Origin: Oceanospirillaceae bacterium
Lineage (GTDB): Bacteria; Pseudomonadota; Gammaproteobacteria; Pseudomonadales; Balneatricaceae
DNA length: 30,509 bases
Direction: 5' to 3'
Assembly: GCA_023954795.1 (NCBI GenBank)
Contig: JAGSHA010000005.1
Span: forward strand, 1 to 30,509
The position numbers and the translations under genes are program-made. Positions 23,931-30,509 of the stretch are shown here, piece after piece (positions within the stretch are counted from its first letter, which is position 1; every line of letters begins with the position of its first letter). The notes below the pieces were generated by a model. That model was not told where the DNA came from and ran no database searches. It saw only the letters and a list, made by a program, of their open reading frames with translations.

Positions 23931-24442
23931 TGAGCGTCCTTATCTTTCTTTGGCTGGATGATCATCTCTACCCGACCGCTACTGCCATCTTTACCATCAC
24001 TATACGCGTCTACAACTGATGTTTTGAGGTTGTAGAGTATGCGGTTGCCAGTAAATGTATCTTTGTCGCTGATAACTTTAGCGTTTTTCTGAAGCGTGAG
24101 GTGTTCTTTCTCTACTTTGTAGATAATCGTATCGCCCCAGGCATCGGTATAAGGCTTGTCGGTATCTGGCTTTTGGCGGAAGTGGGCTTGATTACCGTAC
24201 GCAGTAACCAGCTCAACGCCTTCTTTGCCGCGCTCCATTTCTACCCGCTCAGCTTCGATTAGCAGGGTGCCCTGAGTGATCTTCACGTCTCCAACATAGA
24301 CGGTTCGACCGGTCCTTTCATCAATCGATGCGCTGTCAGCGCTGACGTGAATAGGTTTCTCTCGGTCTTCCGGCAGAGCGTTGGCCGTGGCACTGAAAAG
24401 CGTTGCAACCATCAGTGCCAGAAATTTAGTCTTCATTCTCAT
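23927..24442 (-). CDS. lptA: LPS transport periplasmic protein LptA
   Basis: LptA forms the periplasmic bridge that carries LPS from LptC to LptD. The 171 residues start with a Sec signal peptide (MRMKTKFLALMVATLFSATA, cleaved near ANA-L). The OstA-like beta-jellyroll follows, seen in IHVSADSASIDERTGRTVYV and TLLIEAERVEM. The tail is polar and lysine-rich. AGGG is a few bases before the first ATG; a second ATG two codons later is also possible. It overlaps the lptC end by 17 bases and lptB by four. Confidence 0.96.
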   Translation of the reverse strand: MRMKTKFLALMVATLFSATANALPEDREKPIHVSADSASIDERTGRTVYVGDVKITQGTLLIEAERVEMERGKEGVELVTAYGNQAHFRQKPDTDKPYTDAWGDTIIYKVEKEHLTLQKNAKVISDKDTFTGNRILYNLKTSVVDAYSDGKDGSSGRVEMIIQPKKDKDAQ

Positions 24443-25010
24443 GCAATCCCTGTACGTTTGATAACAACTTAAGTGTTTTATTTTCGAACGAGGCTTTCAT
24501 ACCGGTAGCGTCGTAGCGAACGTTGTCAGAAAGGATGGTAACTGGTTCATCCGTTTCAGCCAGCTTTGTATCGGGGTAAAGCGTTAGTGTCTCGGTCAGT
24601 ACCTGGGTTACAACCCCGGAACTGGTGCTGTCTTTAACGCGAACATCTCCACTGAGCAAGGCTTTAACCCGGTCATCCGGCAGGGTGCCATGTTTAGCCG
24701 TTGTGGTCGTTACGGAACCATCTGTCCCGTAAAGAATGATCTCAGGGGTTGTGAGTTCGCTCTCTGCTCGATCGGGATAGTGATCCAGACGAGGGGTGGA
24801 GAGTGTTTGCTCGAGCATGCCTTTGTCATCAAATACCCGTGTACGGGTATCGGTCGCAAAGTAGTCTTCGCCTTGTTGTAGCGCTTGAGGGGGGCGACTT
24901 CTTTCGCTGGGCGCGATACCTAAGCCCCAATACAGCAGTACGGGGCCAAGCAGAAGCGCAGCAATAATCAGGCGAGTGCGGGCGGTAGACACTAGAGGTA
25001 TGGCTCCCAT
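24426..25010 (-). CDS. lptC: LPS export system protein LptC
   Basis: LptC is a bitopic inner-membrane protein that receives LPS from LptB2FG and passes it to LptA. From ATG 25010 it has 194 residues, with one N-terminal membrane helix (RLIIAALLLGPVLLYWGLG) and then an LptA-like beta-jellyroll (SELTTPEIILYGTDGSVTTT). The start is uncertain. ATG 25010 lies inside kdsC with only AGG one base before it. GTG at 24992 overlaps the kdsC TAG by one base and has GGGAG eleven bases upstream, giving 188 residues (MSTARTRLII). I report the longer form but think the GTG is at least as likely. Confidence 0.92.
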   Translation of the reverse strand: MGAIPLVSTARTRLIIAALLLGPVLLYWGLGIAPSERSRPPQALQQGEDYFATDTRTRVFDDKGMLEQTLSTPRLDHYPDRAESELTTPEIILYGTDGSVTTTTAKHGTLPDDRVKALLSGDVRVKDSTSSGVVTQVLTETLTLYPDTKLAETDEPVTILSDNVRYDATGMKASFENKTLKLLSNVQGLHENED

Positions 25011-25534
25011 ACCTGTTCAAGTTTGTTCTGGGCCGCAAGGATCTTTTCGCAGAATTCTCGACCGGCGCCTTCGCCACCGCGACGTAATGTGCACCAGTCC
25101 GCATGTTGCTGAACCAGAGGATGGCCGTTGGGCACGGTGGCTCCAAACGTCACCGCGCGAATAGCGGACAGGTCTGGCAGGTCATCACCGATATACGCGG
25201 TTGTTTTTGCGCTATGTCCGCTTTTTTGCCAGAGTTCTTTCAGTGCGGTCAGTTTATCTTCGCGGCCTTGTTCCAGATAGGTGATACCCAGTGAGCGCGC
25301 GCGTAGTTCAACCTGAGAGGAACGTCGGCCTGTAATGATGGCTGTTTCGATGCCCGCTTTCTGTAAAAGCTTAATGCCAAGGCCATCCAGAGTATTAAAC
25401 TGTTTCACTTCCTGTCCATCCGGAAGAAACAATAGCTGTCCATTGGTCAAAATACCGTCAACGTCGAATACCGCCAGTTTAACTTCCTGAAGTTTCGTGG
25501 CTTGTTCGTCAGTTAGATCCTGGCACCAGTTCAT
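24992..25534 (-). CDS. kdsC: 3-deoxy-D-manno-octulosonate 8-phosphate phosphatase KdsC
   Basis: KdsC removes phosphate from Kdo-8-phosphate to give Kdo, the inner-core sugar of LPS. The 180 residues form a capless HAD phosphatase. The nucleophile and general acid are in FDVDGILTNG (Asp24, Asp26), followed by the Thr/Ser motif (AIITGRRSSQVELRA), a lysine in EDKLTALKEL, and the late metal site YIGDDLPDLSAI. It acts as a cytoplasmic tetramer. It sits between kdsD and lptC, so the isomerase and the phosphatase of Kdo synthesis are made together with LPS transport proteins. Confidence 0.97.
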   Translation of the reverse strand: MNWCQDLTDEQATKLQEVKLAVFDVDGILTNGQLLFLPDGQEVKQFNTLDGLGIKLLQKAGIETAIITGRRSSQVELRARSLGITYLEQGREDKLTALKELWQKSGHSAKTTAYIGDDLPDLSAIRAVTFGATVPNGHPLVQQHADWCTLRRGGEGAGREFCEKILAAQNKLEQVWEPYL

Positions 25535-25573
25535 CTGGTCTGCTCCAAATTCTGTTGGTTTGTTGGGGCTGTA

Positions 25574-26548
25574 TCAGAGTACGCCTGCTTTAAGCAGGTC
25601 ATGCATATTCAGTGCACCAATAGGCTTGTTTTCGTCATCGACAACCAGCAGTGCATTGATTTGTTTGCTTTCCATAATCTGAAGGCATTCTGCCGCCAGG
25701 ATGTCGGCTCGGATTGTCGTGCAGTCTACGGTCATCACCTGTTCAATAGGTGTGCCCTTCAAATTGACTTCGTGGTCTAGTGCTCGACGCAAGTCGCCGT
25801 CAGTAAAGACTCCGGTAACAACGCCGGCTTCATTCAGTACTGCGGTCATACCCAGGCGTTTCTGGGTGACTTCGAATAGTGCGTTGTGCAGCGATGTACC
25901 TTCTTTTACACAAGGTACATCGTCACCACTGTGCATGACGTTTTCTACCTTTAGCAGCAGCTGCCTGCCAAGGCTGCCGCCAGGGTGGGAAAAGGCAAAG
26001 TCTTCTTTGCTGAATCCTTTGGTTTCCAGCAATGCGATCGCTAATGCATCACCCATGACCAGTTGCGCGGTCGTGCTCGAGGTAGGAGCCAGGTTGAGTG
26101 GGCAGGCCTCTTTCTCTACGCCGATATGTAAATTGGCATTCGCCGCTCGGGACAGATTGGAATCCGGCTTTGCGGTCATACTGATAAGTGGAGCGTTCAT
26201 GCGCTTGATCAGAGGCAAAATGGTCACGATTTCTGCGGTCTCGCCAGAATTCGACAGTGCCAGCACCACATCTTCAGATGTAAACATCCCTAAATCGCCA
26301 TGGCTGGCCTCACCCGGATGTACAAAAAAAGCAGGGGTGCCTGTGCTAGCAAGGGTTGCCGCTATCTTTCGGCCGATATGACCCGATTTTCCCATGCCTG
26401 TAACAATGATGCGGCCGGTACATTGGCTCATTAACTCGCAGGCATGTTGAAAGTCACCGTCCAGATGATTCTCTAGGTCTTTTACAGCTTCTGTTTCCAG
26501 CTGGATAGTGCGGCGCGCAGACGCCAGGAAGTCAGCTTTTTTGGTCAT
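25574..26548 (-). CDS. kdsD: D-arabinose 5-phosphate isomerase KdsD
   Basis: KdsD converts ribulose 5-phosphate to arabinose 5-phosphate, the first step of Kdo synthesis. The 324 residues contain an N-terminal SIS sugar-isomerase domain (about 40-185; IVTGMGKSGHIGRKIAATLA, LALSNSGETAEI) and two C-terminal CBS domains (about 205-320), joined by the family linker FSHPGGSLGRQLL. Upstream GAGAT is a modest ribosome site. It lies 19 bases after yrbG and 39 before kdsC, the same order as in E. coli. Confidence 0.97.
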   Translation of the reverse strand: MTKKADFLASARRTIQLETEAVKDLENHLDGDFQHACELMSQCTGRIIVTGMGKSGHIGRKIAATLASTGTPAFFVHPGEASHGDLGMFTSEDVVLALSNSGETAEIVTILPLIKRMNAPLISMTAKPDSNLSRAANANLHIGVEKEACPLNLAPTSSTTAQLVMGDALAIALLETKGFSKEDFAFSHPGGSLGRQLLLKVENVMHSGDDVPCVKEGTSLHNALFEVTQKRLGMTAVLNEAGVVTGVFTDGDLRRALDHEVNLKGTPIEQVMTVDCTTIRADILAAECLQIMESKQINALLVVDDENKPIGALNMHDLLKAGVL

Positions 26549-26567
26549 CTTTATCTCGGTGCCGGAA

Positions 26568-27521
26568 TTAAACGGTCATATTGTATAGCAGGACCAGATA
26601 GCCTGCATACAACACAGTCAGCAGTACGCCTTCATATCGGTTGATCTTCGGTGGTTTCTGAATCAAGCCGAAAGCGATCAACGCAACAGTCAGGCCTAGC
26701 ATAACGCTGTAATCCCTGATTAAAACGATATTATCGATCGCTAGCGGTGCAATAAGTCCCGGAACGGCCATAACCGCTACAAGGTTGAATATATTGGAAC
26801 CGACCACGTTGCCAATAGCCAGGTCGTGATGACCTTTAAGGGCGCTGGCAACTGATGCCGCCAATTCAGGCAGGCTCGTTCCAATGGCAACGATAGTGAG
26901 ACCAATGATCAGCTCGCTAACGCCTAATGCCAGGGCTACTTCAGTCGCTCCCCAGACTAGCAGGCGTGAACTTCCTGCCAGGATAACGAGGCCCAGAATG
27001 AGCCAGAAAACTGCATTGCCTGTTTTTAGTTCGGGTAACTCTTCTTCTTCGTCTGCGTTTTCTTCCGGTGAAGCGTTGCGCTGAAAGCGTTGGAAGAGAT
27101 ACAAACTGAGTGCCAGCATGGACAGCAAAATGACACTGTCGACCAGAGTCAGGTGAAGATCCAGAAGCAACATGCCTGCAAAAACAGTGACAGCAAGCAG
27201 TAGTGGAAGTTCTTTACGCAATACGCCTGATTTAACCGGAAGAGGGGCGATGATGGCTGTAATGCCTAATACTAAAGCGATGTTGGCGATGTTGGAGCCT
27301 AATGCATTGCCGACTGCAAGCTCTCCAGCATCATTGATGGAAGCCATGTAGGAAACCAGTATCTCTGGTGCAGAGGTGCCGAATGATACGATGGTCAGAC
27401 CGATGAGCATCGGTGACATGCCGAAGTTACGGGCGGTTGCAGCTGCGCCGATTACAAACCGGTCTGCGCTCCATACTAGTAAAACCAAGCCTGTAATAAT
27501 TGCGAGTGTTGGGTACAGCAT
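26568..27521 (-). CDS. yrbG: Inner-membrane Ca2+/Na+ antiporter family protein YrbG
   Basis: This member of the CaCA cation-exchanger superfamily has 317 residues, about ten membrane helices and two inverted halves. Each half carries an alpha-repeat: SFGTSAPEILVSYMA (near 47-61) with GNALGSNIANIALVLG, and AIGTSLPELAASVAS with GNVVGSNIFNLVAVM. The conserved acidic residues for cation binding are present in both. An acidic cytoplasmic loop (NADEEEELPE) separates the halves. The ion specificity of YrbG is poorly established, so calcium/sodium exchange is by family only. It is the first gene of the series leading to kdsD. Confidence 0.94.
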   Translation of the reverse strand: MLYPTLAIITGLVLLVWSADRFVIGAAATARNFGMSPMLIGLTIVSFGTSAPEILVSYMASINDAGELAVGNALGSNIANIALVLGITAIIAPLPVKSGVLRKELPLLLAVTVFAGMLLLDLHLTLVDSVILLSMLALSLYLFQRFQRNASPEENADEEEELPELKTGNAVFWLILGLVILAGSSRLLVWGATEVALALGVSELIIGLTIVAIGTSLPELAASVASALKGHHDLAIGNVVGSNIFNLVAVMAVPGLIAPLAIDNIVLIRDYSVMLGLTVALIAFGLIQKPPKINRYEGVLLTVLYAGYLVLLYNMTV

Positions 27522-27596
27522 TGTGCATCTCGTTGCCAGTAAATAGAGGGGGCTATTAAAACAGAATGCGTGGTTTGATTAAACGCTGATAGAAGC

Positions 27597-27625
27597 GCTC
27601 AATGGAATAATCTATTGCATTGAGC
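27597..27625. promoter_or_regulatory. 29-base imperfect palindrome in the yrbG/mlaF divergent region
   Basis: GCTCAATGGAATA (27597-27609), spacer ATC, TATTGCATTGAGC (27613-27625) are inverted copies with one mismatch in 13 pairs. No T-tract follows on either strand, so it is more likely an operator for a dimeric regulator than a terminator. Its centre is about 52 bases upstream of the mlaF -10 and about 90 bases from the yrbG start. Confidence 0.6.
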
Positions 27626-27659
27626 AAAATTATTTGTTGTTCAGCTTTAAGATGGGCAG

Positions 27660-27668
27660 TGGTATAAT
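27660..27668 (+). promoter_or_regulatory. Extended -10 promoter for the mla operon
   Basis: TGGTATAAT (27660-27668) is a perfect extended -10 (TG, one base, TATAAT). The -35 region is weak (TTCAGC at 27640-27645, 17-base spacer), as often tolerated with an extended -10. It predicts transcription from about 27675 and a leader of about 100 bases before mlaF. Confidence 0.7.
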
Positions 27669-27778
27669 TCGCGGCCTTTTGAAACACGGTATTGCTCCTT
27701 CAGTCTCTCGAACGACAGCATTTGATAAAATGTTGGCAAGGAAGGAACTAGCCGCAACTCCCTTCATCTATAGAGCCT

Positions 27779-28588
27779 ATGGATAGCTTCGACGACGTCA
27801 TTATTGACATACAACAACTCAGTTTTTCTCGTGGGGAACGGGCGATATATAACAACGTGGATATCCAGGTGCCGCGTGGGAAAATTACCGCCATTATGGG
27901 CCCTTCAGGTACGGGGAAAACAACGTTATTGCGTTTGATCGGTGGGCAGTTGATGCCGGACAGCGGTTCGATTCTCGTGGATGGGAAGGATGTCCCGCGC
28001 CTGAATCGTCGTGAGCTGTTCAAGATGCGATCACGTATGGGAATGTTATTTCAGAGCGGAGCACTTTTTACTGATATCAGCGTCTACGAAAACGTTGCGT
28101 TTCCTATGAGAGTGCATACGGATCTCTCAGAAGAGATGATACGTGATGTTGTGTTGATGAAATTGCATGCCGTAGGATTGCGGGGTGCGCGTGATCTGAT
28201 GCCTAGTGAGTTATCTGGAGGCATGGCCCGACGTGTGGCGCTGGCGCGTGCGATTGCGCTGGATCCTGAGTTCGTTATGTATGATGAGCCTTTTACAGGG
28301 CAGGACCCGATCGCAATGGGTGTGCTGGTGAACTTAATTCGTCGACTCAATAGGGCATTGGGTCATACCAGTATTATCGTATCCCATGATATTCAGGAAA
28401 CGCTGGCGATTGCCGACTACATTTACTTGATTTCAGATGCTGAAGTTGTCGCCAGAGGGACGCCTGAAGAGATCAATAATGCGTCTTCATTGAAAGTACG
28501 CCAATTTATTCAGGGATTACCTGATGGGCCTGTGCCGTTTCATTTTCCGGCCGGGGATTATCAGTCTGAACTGTTGCAGGACAGCTGA
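27779..28588 (+). CDS. mlaF: Phospholipid ABC transporter ATP-binding protein MlaF
   Basis: MlaF is the ATPase of MlaFEDB, the inner-membrane complex that moves phospholipid between the membranes to keep outer-membrane asymmetry. The 269 residues contain Walker A GPSGTGKTT (41-49), signature LSGGM (145-149) and Walker B FVMYDEP (165-171), with a C-terminal extension typical of MlaF. The ribosome site before ATG 27779 is weak. A short upstream frame overlaps this start (see findings). It opens mlaFEDCB and is followed by mlaE after two bases. Confidence 0.97.
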   Translation: MDSFDDVIIDIQQLSFSRGERAIYNNVDIQVPRGKITAIMGPSGTGKTTLLRLIGGQLMPDSGSILVDGKDVPRLNRRELFKMRSRMGMLFQSGALFTDISVYENVAFPMRVHTDLSEEMIRDVVLMKLHAVGLRGARDLMPSELSGGMARRVALARAIALDPEFVMYDEPFTGQDPIAMGVLVNLIRRLNRALGHTSIIVSHDIQETLAIADYIYLISDAEVVARGTPEEINNASSLKVRQFIQGLPDGPVPFHFPAGDYQSELLQDS

Positions 28589-28590
28589 GT

Positions 28591-29373
28591 ATGCTGAATT
28601 TACTCGCCCGGGTTGGGCATAAAGGGCTGAAAAAGCTCGAAGCGTTCGGGTCAGCAGGCATTATTTTGATGCAATCGCTGATTGCGCGCCCTCAGCCAGC
28701 GATGATGTTGCCGCTGGTGATTAAGCAAATCCACTTTGTGGGTGTGTTGTCGCTCATCATTATCGTGGTCTCAGGCTTGTTTATCGGTATGGTGTTAGGG
28801 CTTCAGGGCTATACGATTCTAGTGGACTACGGGTCGGAACAAGCCGTTGGGCAGATGGTTGCCCTGAGCTTGGTGCGGGAGCTTGCGCCAGTCGTAACTG
28901 CGCTGTTGTTTGCTGGACGGGCGGGCTCTGCGCTGACGGCTGAGATTGGTTTGATGAAAGCCACTGAGCAGCTTTCTAGTCTGGAAATGATCGGGGTTGA
29001 CCCATTGCGGCGTATTGTTGCGCCCCGTTTGTGGGCTGGCTTTATCTGTTTGCCGGTGTTGGCGACAATTTTCTCTCTGGTGGGAATATTTGGCGGTGCG
29101 CTGGTGGGTATTGAGTGGCTGGGCATTTATGAAGGATCTTTTTGGTCCAACATGCAAAACTCGGTGGACTTTTCTGAGGACATCCTCAATGGCCTGATTA
29201 AGGCCGTAGTATTTGGTTTTGTTGTAACCTGGATAGCAGTATTTCAGGGATATGACTGTGTTCCAACGTCGGAAGGGATTAGCGATGCCACGACGAAAAC
29301 GGTGGTTTACGCCTCGTTATCGGTATTGGCACTGGACTTTGTTCTGACTGCATTAATGTTTGGAGATTTATAG
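28591..29373 (+). CDS. mlaE: Phospholipid ABC transporter permease MlaE
   Basis: MlaE is the membrane permease of MlaFEDB. The 260 residues have an N-terminal amphipathic segment and about five membrane helices, with the family's conserved piece ALLFAGRAGSALTAEIGLMK (about 107-126) followed by EQLSSLEMIGVDPLRRIVAP, the region that contacts the ATPase. It begins two bases after the mlaF stop and ends one base before the mlaD ATG. Confidence 0.97.
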   Translation: MLNLLARVGHKGLKKLEAFGSAGIILMQSLIARPQPAMMLPLVIKQIHFVGVLSLIIIVVSGLFIGMVLGLQGYTILVDYGSEQAVGQMVALSLVRELAPVVTALLFAGRAGSALTAEIGLMKATEQLSSLEMIGVDPLRRIVAPRLWAGFICLPVLATIFSLVGIFGGALVGIEWLGIYEGSFWSNMQNSVDFSEDILNGLIKAVVFGFVVTWIAVFQGYDCVPTSEGISDATTKTVVYASLSVLALDFVLTALMFGDL

Positions 29374-29374
29374 T

Positions 29375-29830
29375 ATGCGTATCCGAGTCTTGGAGATAGG
29401 AGTAGGTGCTTTCCTATTGATGGGGTTGGTGGCTTTGTTAATGCTGGCGTTGAACGTCAGCGGTCTTAATTTTGAGAGCAAAGGAACTTATCGTGTCTAC
29501 GCGCGCTTTGAGAATATCGGCGGGCTTACGGAGCGATCTAAGGTCACTATGTCAGGAGTGTTGATCGGTCAGGTGACGGATATTCGTCTGGATTCTGATG
29601 CTCTTCAGGCTCTGGTGGAGATGGAGATTGCCAATGATGTGGATTTTCTGTCGATCGACAGTTCTGCATCTATACTGACCGCTGGGTTGCTTGGAGAGAA
29701 GTATATTGGTGTGGTAACCGGTGCAGAGGAAGAATATCTGCAGGATGGTGATTTCTTCGAGGATACCCAGTCAGCGTTGGTGCTTGAAGACTTGATTGGT
29801 AAGTTCCTGTTCAACGAAGTTTCAGAATAA
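29375..29830 (+). CDS. mlaD: Outer-membrane lipid asymmetry MCE-domain protein MlaD
   Basis: MlaD forms a membrane-anchored hexameric ring that holds phospholipid between MlaFE and the periplasmic MlaC. The 151 residues have one N-terminal helix (about 8-28), an MCE domain (about 38-117; FENIGGLTERSKVTMSGVLI) and a hydrophobic C-terminal helix (SALVLEDLIGKFLFN) that would line the ring pore. An in-frame TTG occurs at 29360, but ATG 29375 has GGAG nine bases upstream and gives the family start MRIRVLEIGVGAF. It is of short MlaD type, with no extra domains. Confidence 0.96.
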   Translation: MRIRVLEIGVGAFLLMGLVALLMLALNVSGLNFESKGTYRVYARFENIGGLTERSKVTMSGVLIGQVTDIRLDSDALQALVEMEIANDVDFLSIDSSASILTAGLLGEKYIGVVTGAEEEYLQDGDFFEDTQSALVLEDLIGKFLFNEVSE

Positions 29831-29840
29831 AGGTTTTTCT

Positions 29841-30485
29841 ATGTTTAAGCAGCTTGTAAGCAAAGTGGCAGTACTTTTTACAGCATTTATGCTGACGATG
29901 TCCTTACCTGCAATGGCTTCTTGGGAAGAAGCGAGTCAGGTTGTCGAAAATGCGACTGGCAAAATGCTAAGTTTGATGGAAGATTCAAGCTACCGAGAGG
30001 AAGCGCAGTTTTCTACGCTGGTATCTGAAATTGATACGTTGTTGGATCCGGTGGTGGACTTTCCTTATATCTCCAAGCTGGTTATGGGCAAGTATTACCG
30101 CAAGGCTTCGGCTGATGATCGTACCGAGTTTGCCGGTGTATTTCGTACCACGTTGCTAAAAACCTATGCTAAAGCCATTGTTGGTTTTGATATTAAGGGT
30201 TACGAAGTCGTCCCTGCGAGAAAGAAAAGCCCTAAGCCGGACAAGCAGATCGTTACTGTTGAAGTTACCTCCGGTGCAGGGACTAAGTTTACTCTGGTCT
30301 ACTACATGCGTAAAAAAGCGGGCGAGTGGCGTCTGGTAAACGTGAATTTGGACGGTGTTAACTTGCGGCTGACCTTCAAAAATCAGTTTGCAGATTTGGC
30401 GCAGAAGTCTCGTGGTAATGTGTCGCGCACCGTTGCTATGTGGAAAGAGCAGATCGATCCGGATAAAGGCGCCAGCAATGGCTGA
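29841..30485 (+). CDS. mlaC: Periplasmic phospholipid-binding protein MlaC
   Basis: MlaC shuttles phospholipid between the outer-membrane MlaA complex and MlaFEDB. The 214 residues begin with a signal peptide (MFKQLVSKVAVLFTAFMLTM, cleaved near AMA-S). The MlaC/Ttg2 fold follows, with family motifs around PVVDFPYISKLVMGKYYRKA and the late stretch GEWRLVNVNLDGVNL. The frame opens upstream at 29796, but ATG 29841 has AAAGG about seven bases before it and starts the signal peptide. It starts 10 bases after mlaD and overlaps the next start by eight. Confidence 0.96.
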   Translation: MFKQLVSKVAVLFTAFMLTMSLPAMASWEEASQVVENATGKMLSLMEDSSYREEAQFSTLVSEIDTLLDPVVDFPYISKLVMGKYYRKASADDRTEFAGVFRTTLLKTYAKAIVGFDIKGYEVVPARKKSPKPDKQIVTVEVTSGAGTKFTLVYYMRKKAGEWRLVNVNLDGVNLRLTFKNQFADLAQKSRGNVSRTVAMWKEQIDPDKGASNG

Positions 30486-30509
30486 GTGGAAAGTCGAGCG
30501 TACTGGCGA
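30478..30509 (+). CDS. mlaB: Start of mlaB (STAS-domain protein), cut by window end
   Basis: ATG at 30478 overlaps the mlaC stop by eight bases, follows AAAGG, and opens a frame MAEWKVERTG that runs off the window. Ten residues cannot show a domain. The call rests on mlaFEDC being followed by mlaB in known operons, and on this opening being compatible with an STAS protein. If it is mlaB, the product binds MlaF and stabilises the transporter. Confidence 0.6.
   Translation, partial: MAEWKVERTG

Noticed and set aside
25701..26381. Long antisense frame (226 codons) opposite kdsD
   Set aside because: The product is serine-rich and arises from the complement of the kdsD codons. kdsD itself is complete with SIS and CBS domains.
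1..30509. Mobile element, prophage, CRISPR, toxin-antitoxin or defence system
   Set aside because: Nearly every gene is a recognised housekeeping or envelope gene in conserved order. I saw no transposase, integrase, spaced repeat array or compositional break.

Overview
The window looks like ordinary chromosome from a gammaproteobacterium, probably marine and near the Oceanospirillales/Pseudomonadales. From position 4575 to the right edge its gene order matches, from memory, the pseudomonad block running from gatB through mreBCD, rng, yhdP, the rpoN/PTS-Ntr cluster and lpt/kds to mla. Gene density is high, spacings are short, base composition looks moderate and even, and I see no insertion sequence, prophage, CRISPR array or intact RNA gene. 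The organism assignment rests on synteny and protein resemblance only.

Layout. 1-434 has no protein gene. It holds a 33-base direct repeat containing a terminator, and fragments that resemble a decayed initiator tRNA. 435-1800 is an iron-storage module: two bacterioferritin subunits (minus strand) divergent from bacterioferritin-associated ferredoxin (plus strand), with a Fur-like site between them. 1894-4524 holds loosely organised small genes: a gamma-glutamylcyclotransferase-like protein, a small lipoprotein, a GNAT acetyltransferase and a TorF-type porin. 4575-7848 is gatC-gatA-gatB (minus), which makes Gln-tRNA and/or Asn-tRNA by transamidation. It is divergent from 8209-17496, a long plus-strand run of mreB, mreC, mreD, maf, rng, yhdP and a nitrilase-family gene. 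mreC very probably starts at an ATT codon.

17507-19399 is a mgtE-darP pair (minus), convergent on the nitrilase gene. Its terminator lies inside the end of the nitrilase reading frame. 19645-27521 is one minus-strand series, read from right to left: yrbG, kdsD, kdsC, lptC, lptA, lptB, rpoN, hpf, ptsN, rapZ, npr. It joins Kdo synthesis and LPS transport to sigma-54 and the nitrogen PTS. 27779 to the right edge is mlaF-mlaE-mlaD-mlaC-(mlaB, cut), the phospholipid transport system, divergent from yrbG. Between yrbG and mlaF lies a strong extended -10 promoter with a large palindrome upstream of it.

Much of the window serves the cell envelope: MreBCD shape the wall, YhdP and Mla move or balance outer-membrane phospholipid, and Kds/Lpt make and export LPS. 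I did not find a new multi-gene system. The best leads are the mreC ATT start, the complementary loss of active-site residues in the two bacterioferritins, the terminator inside a coding region, the mgtE-darP pairing in place of tldD/pmbA, the mla palindrome, and the decayed tRNA-like repeats at the left edge.
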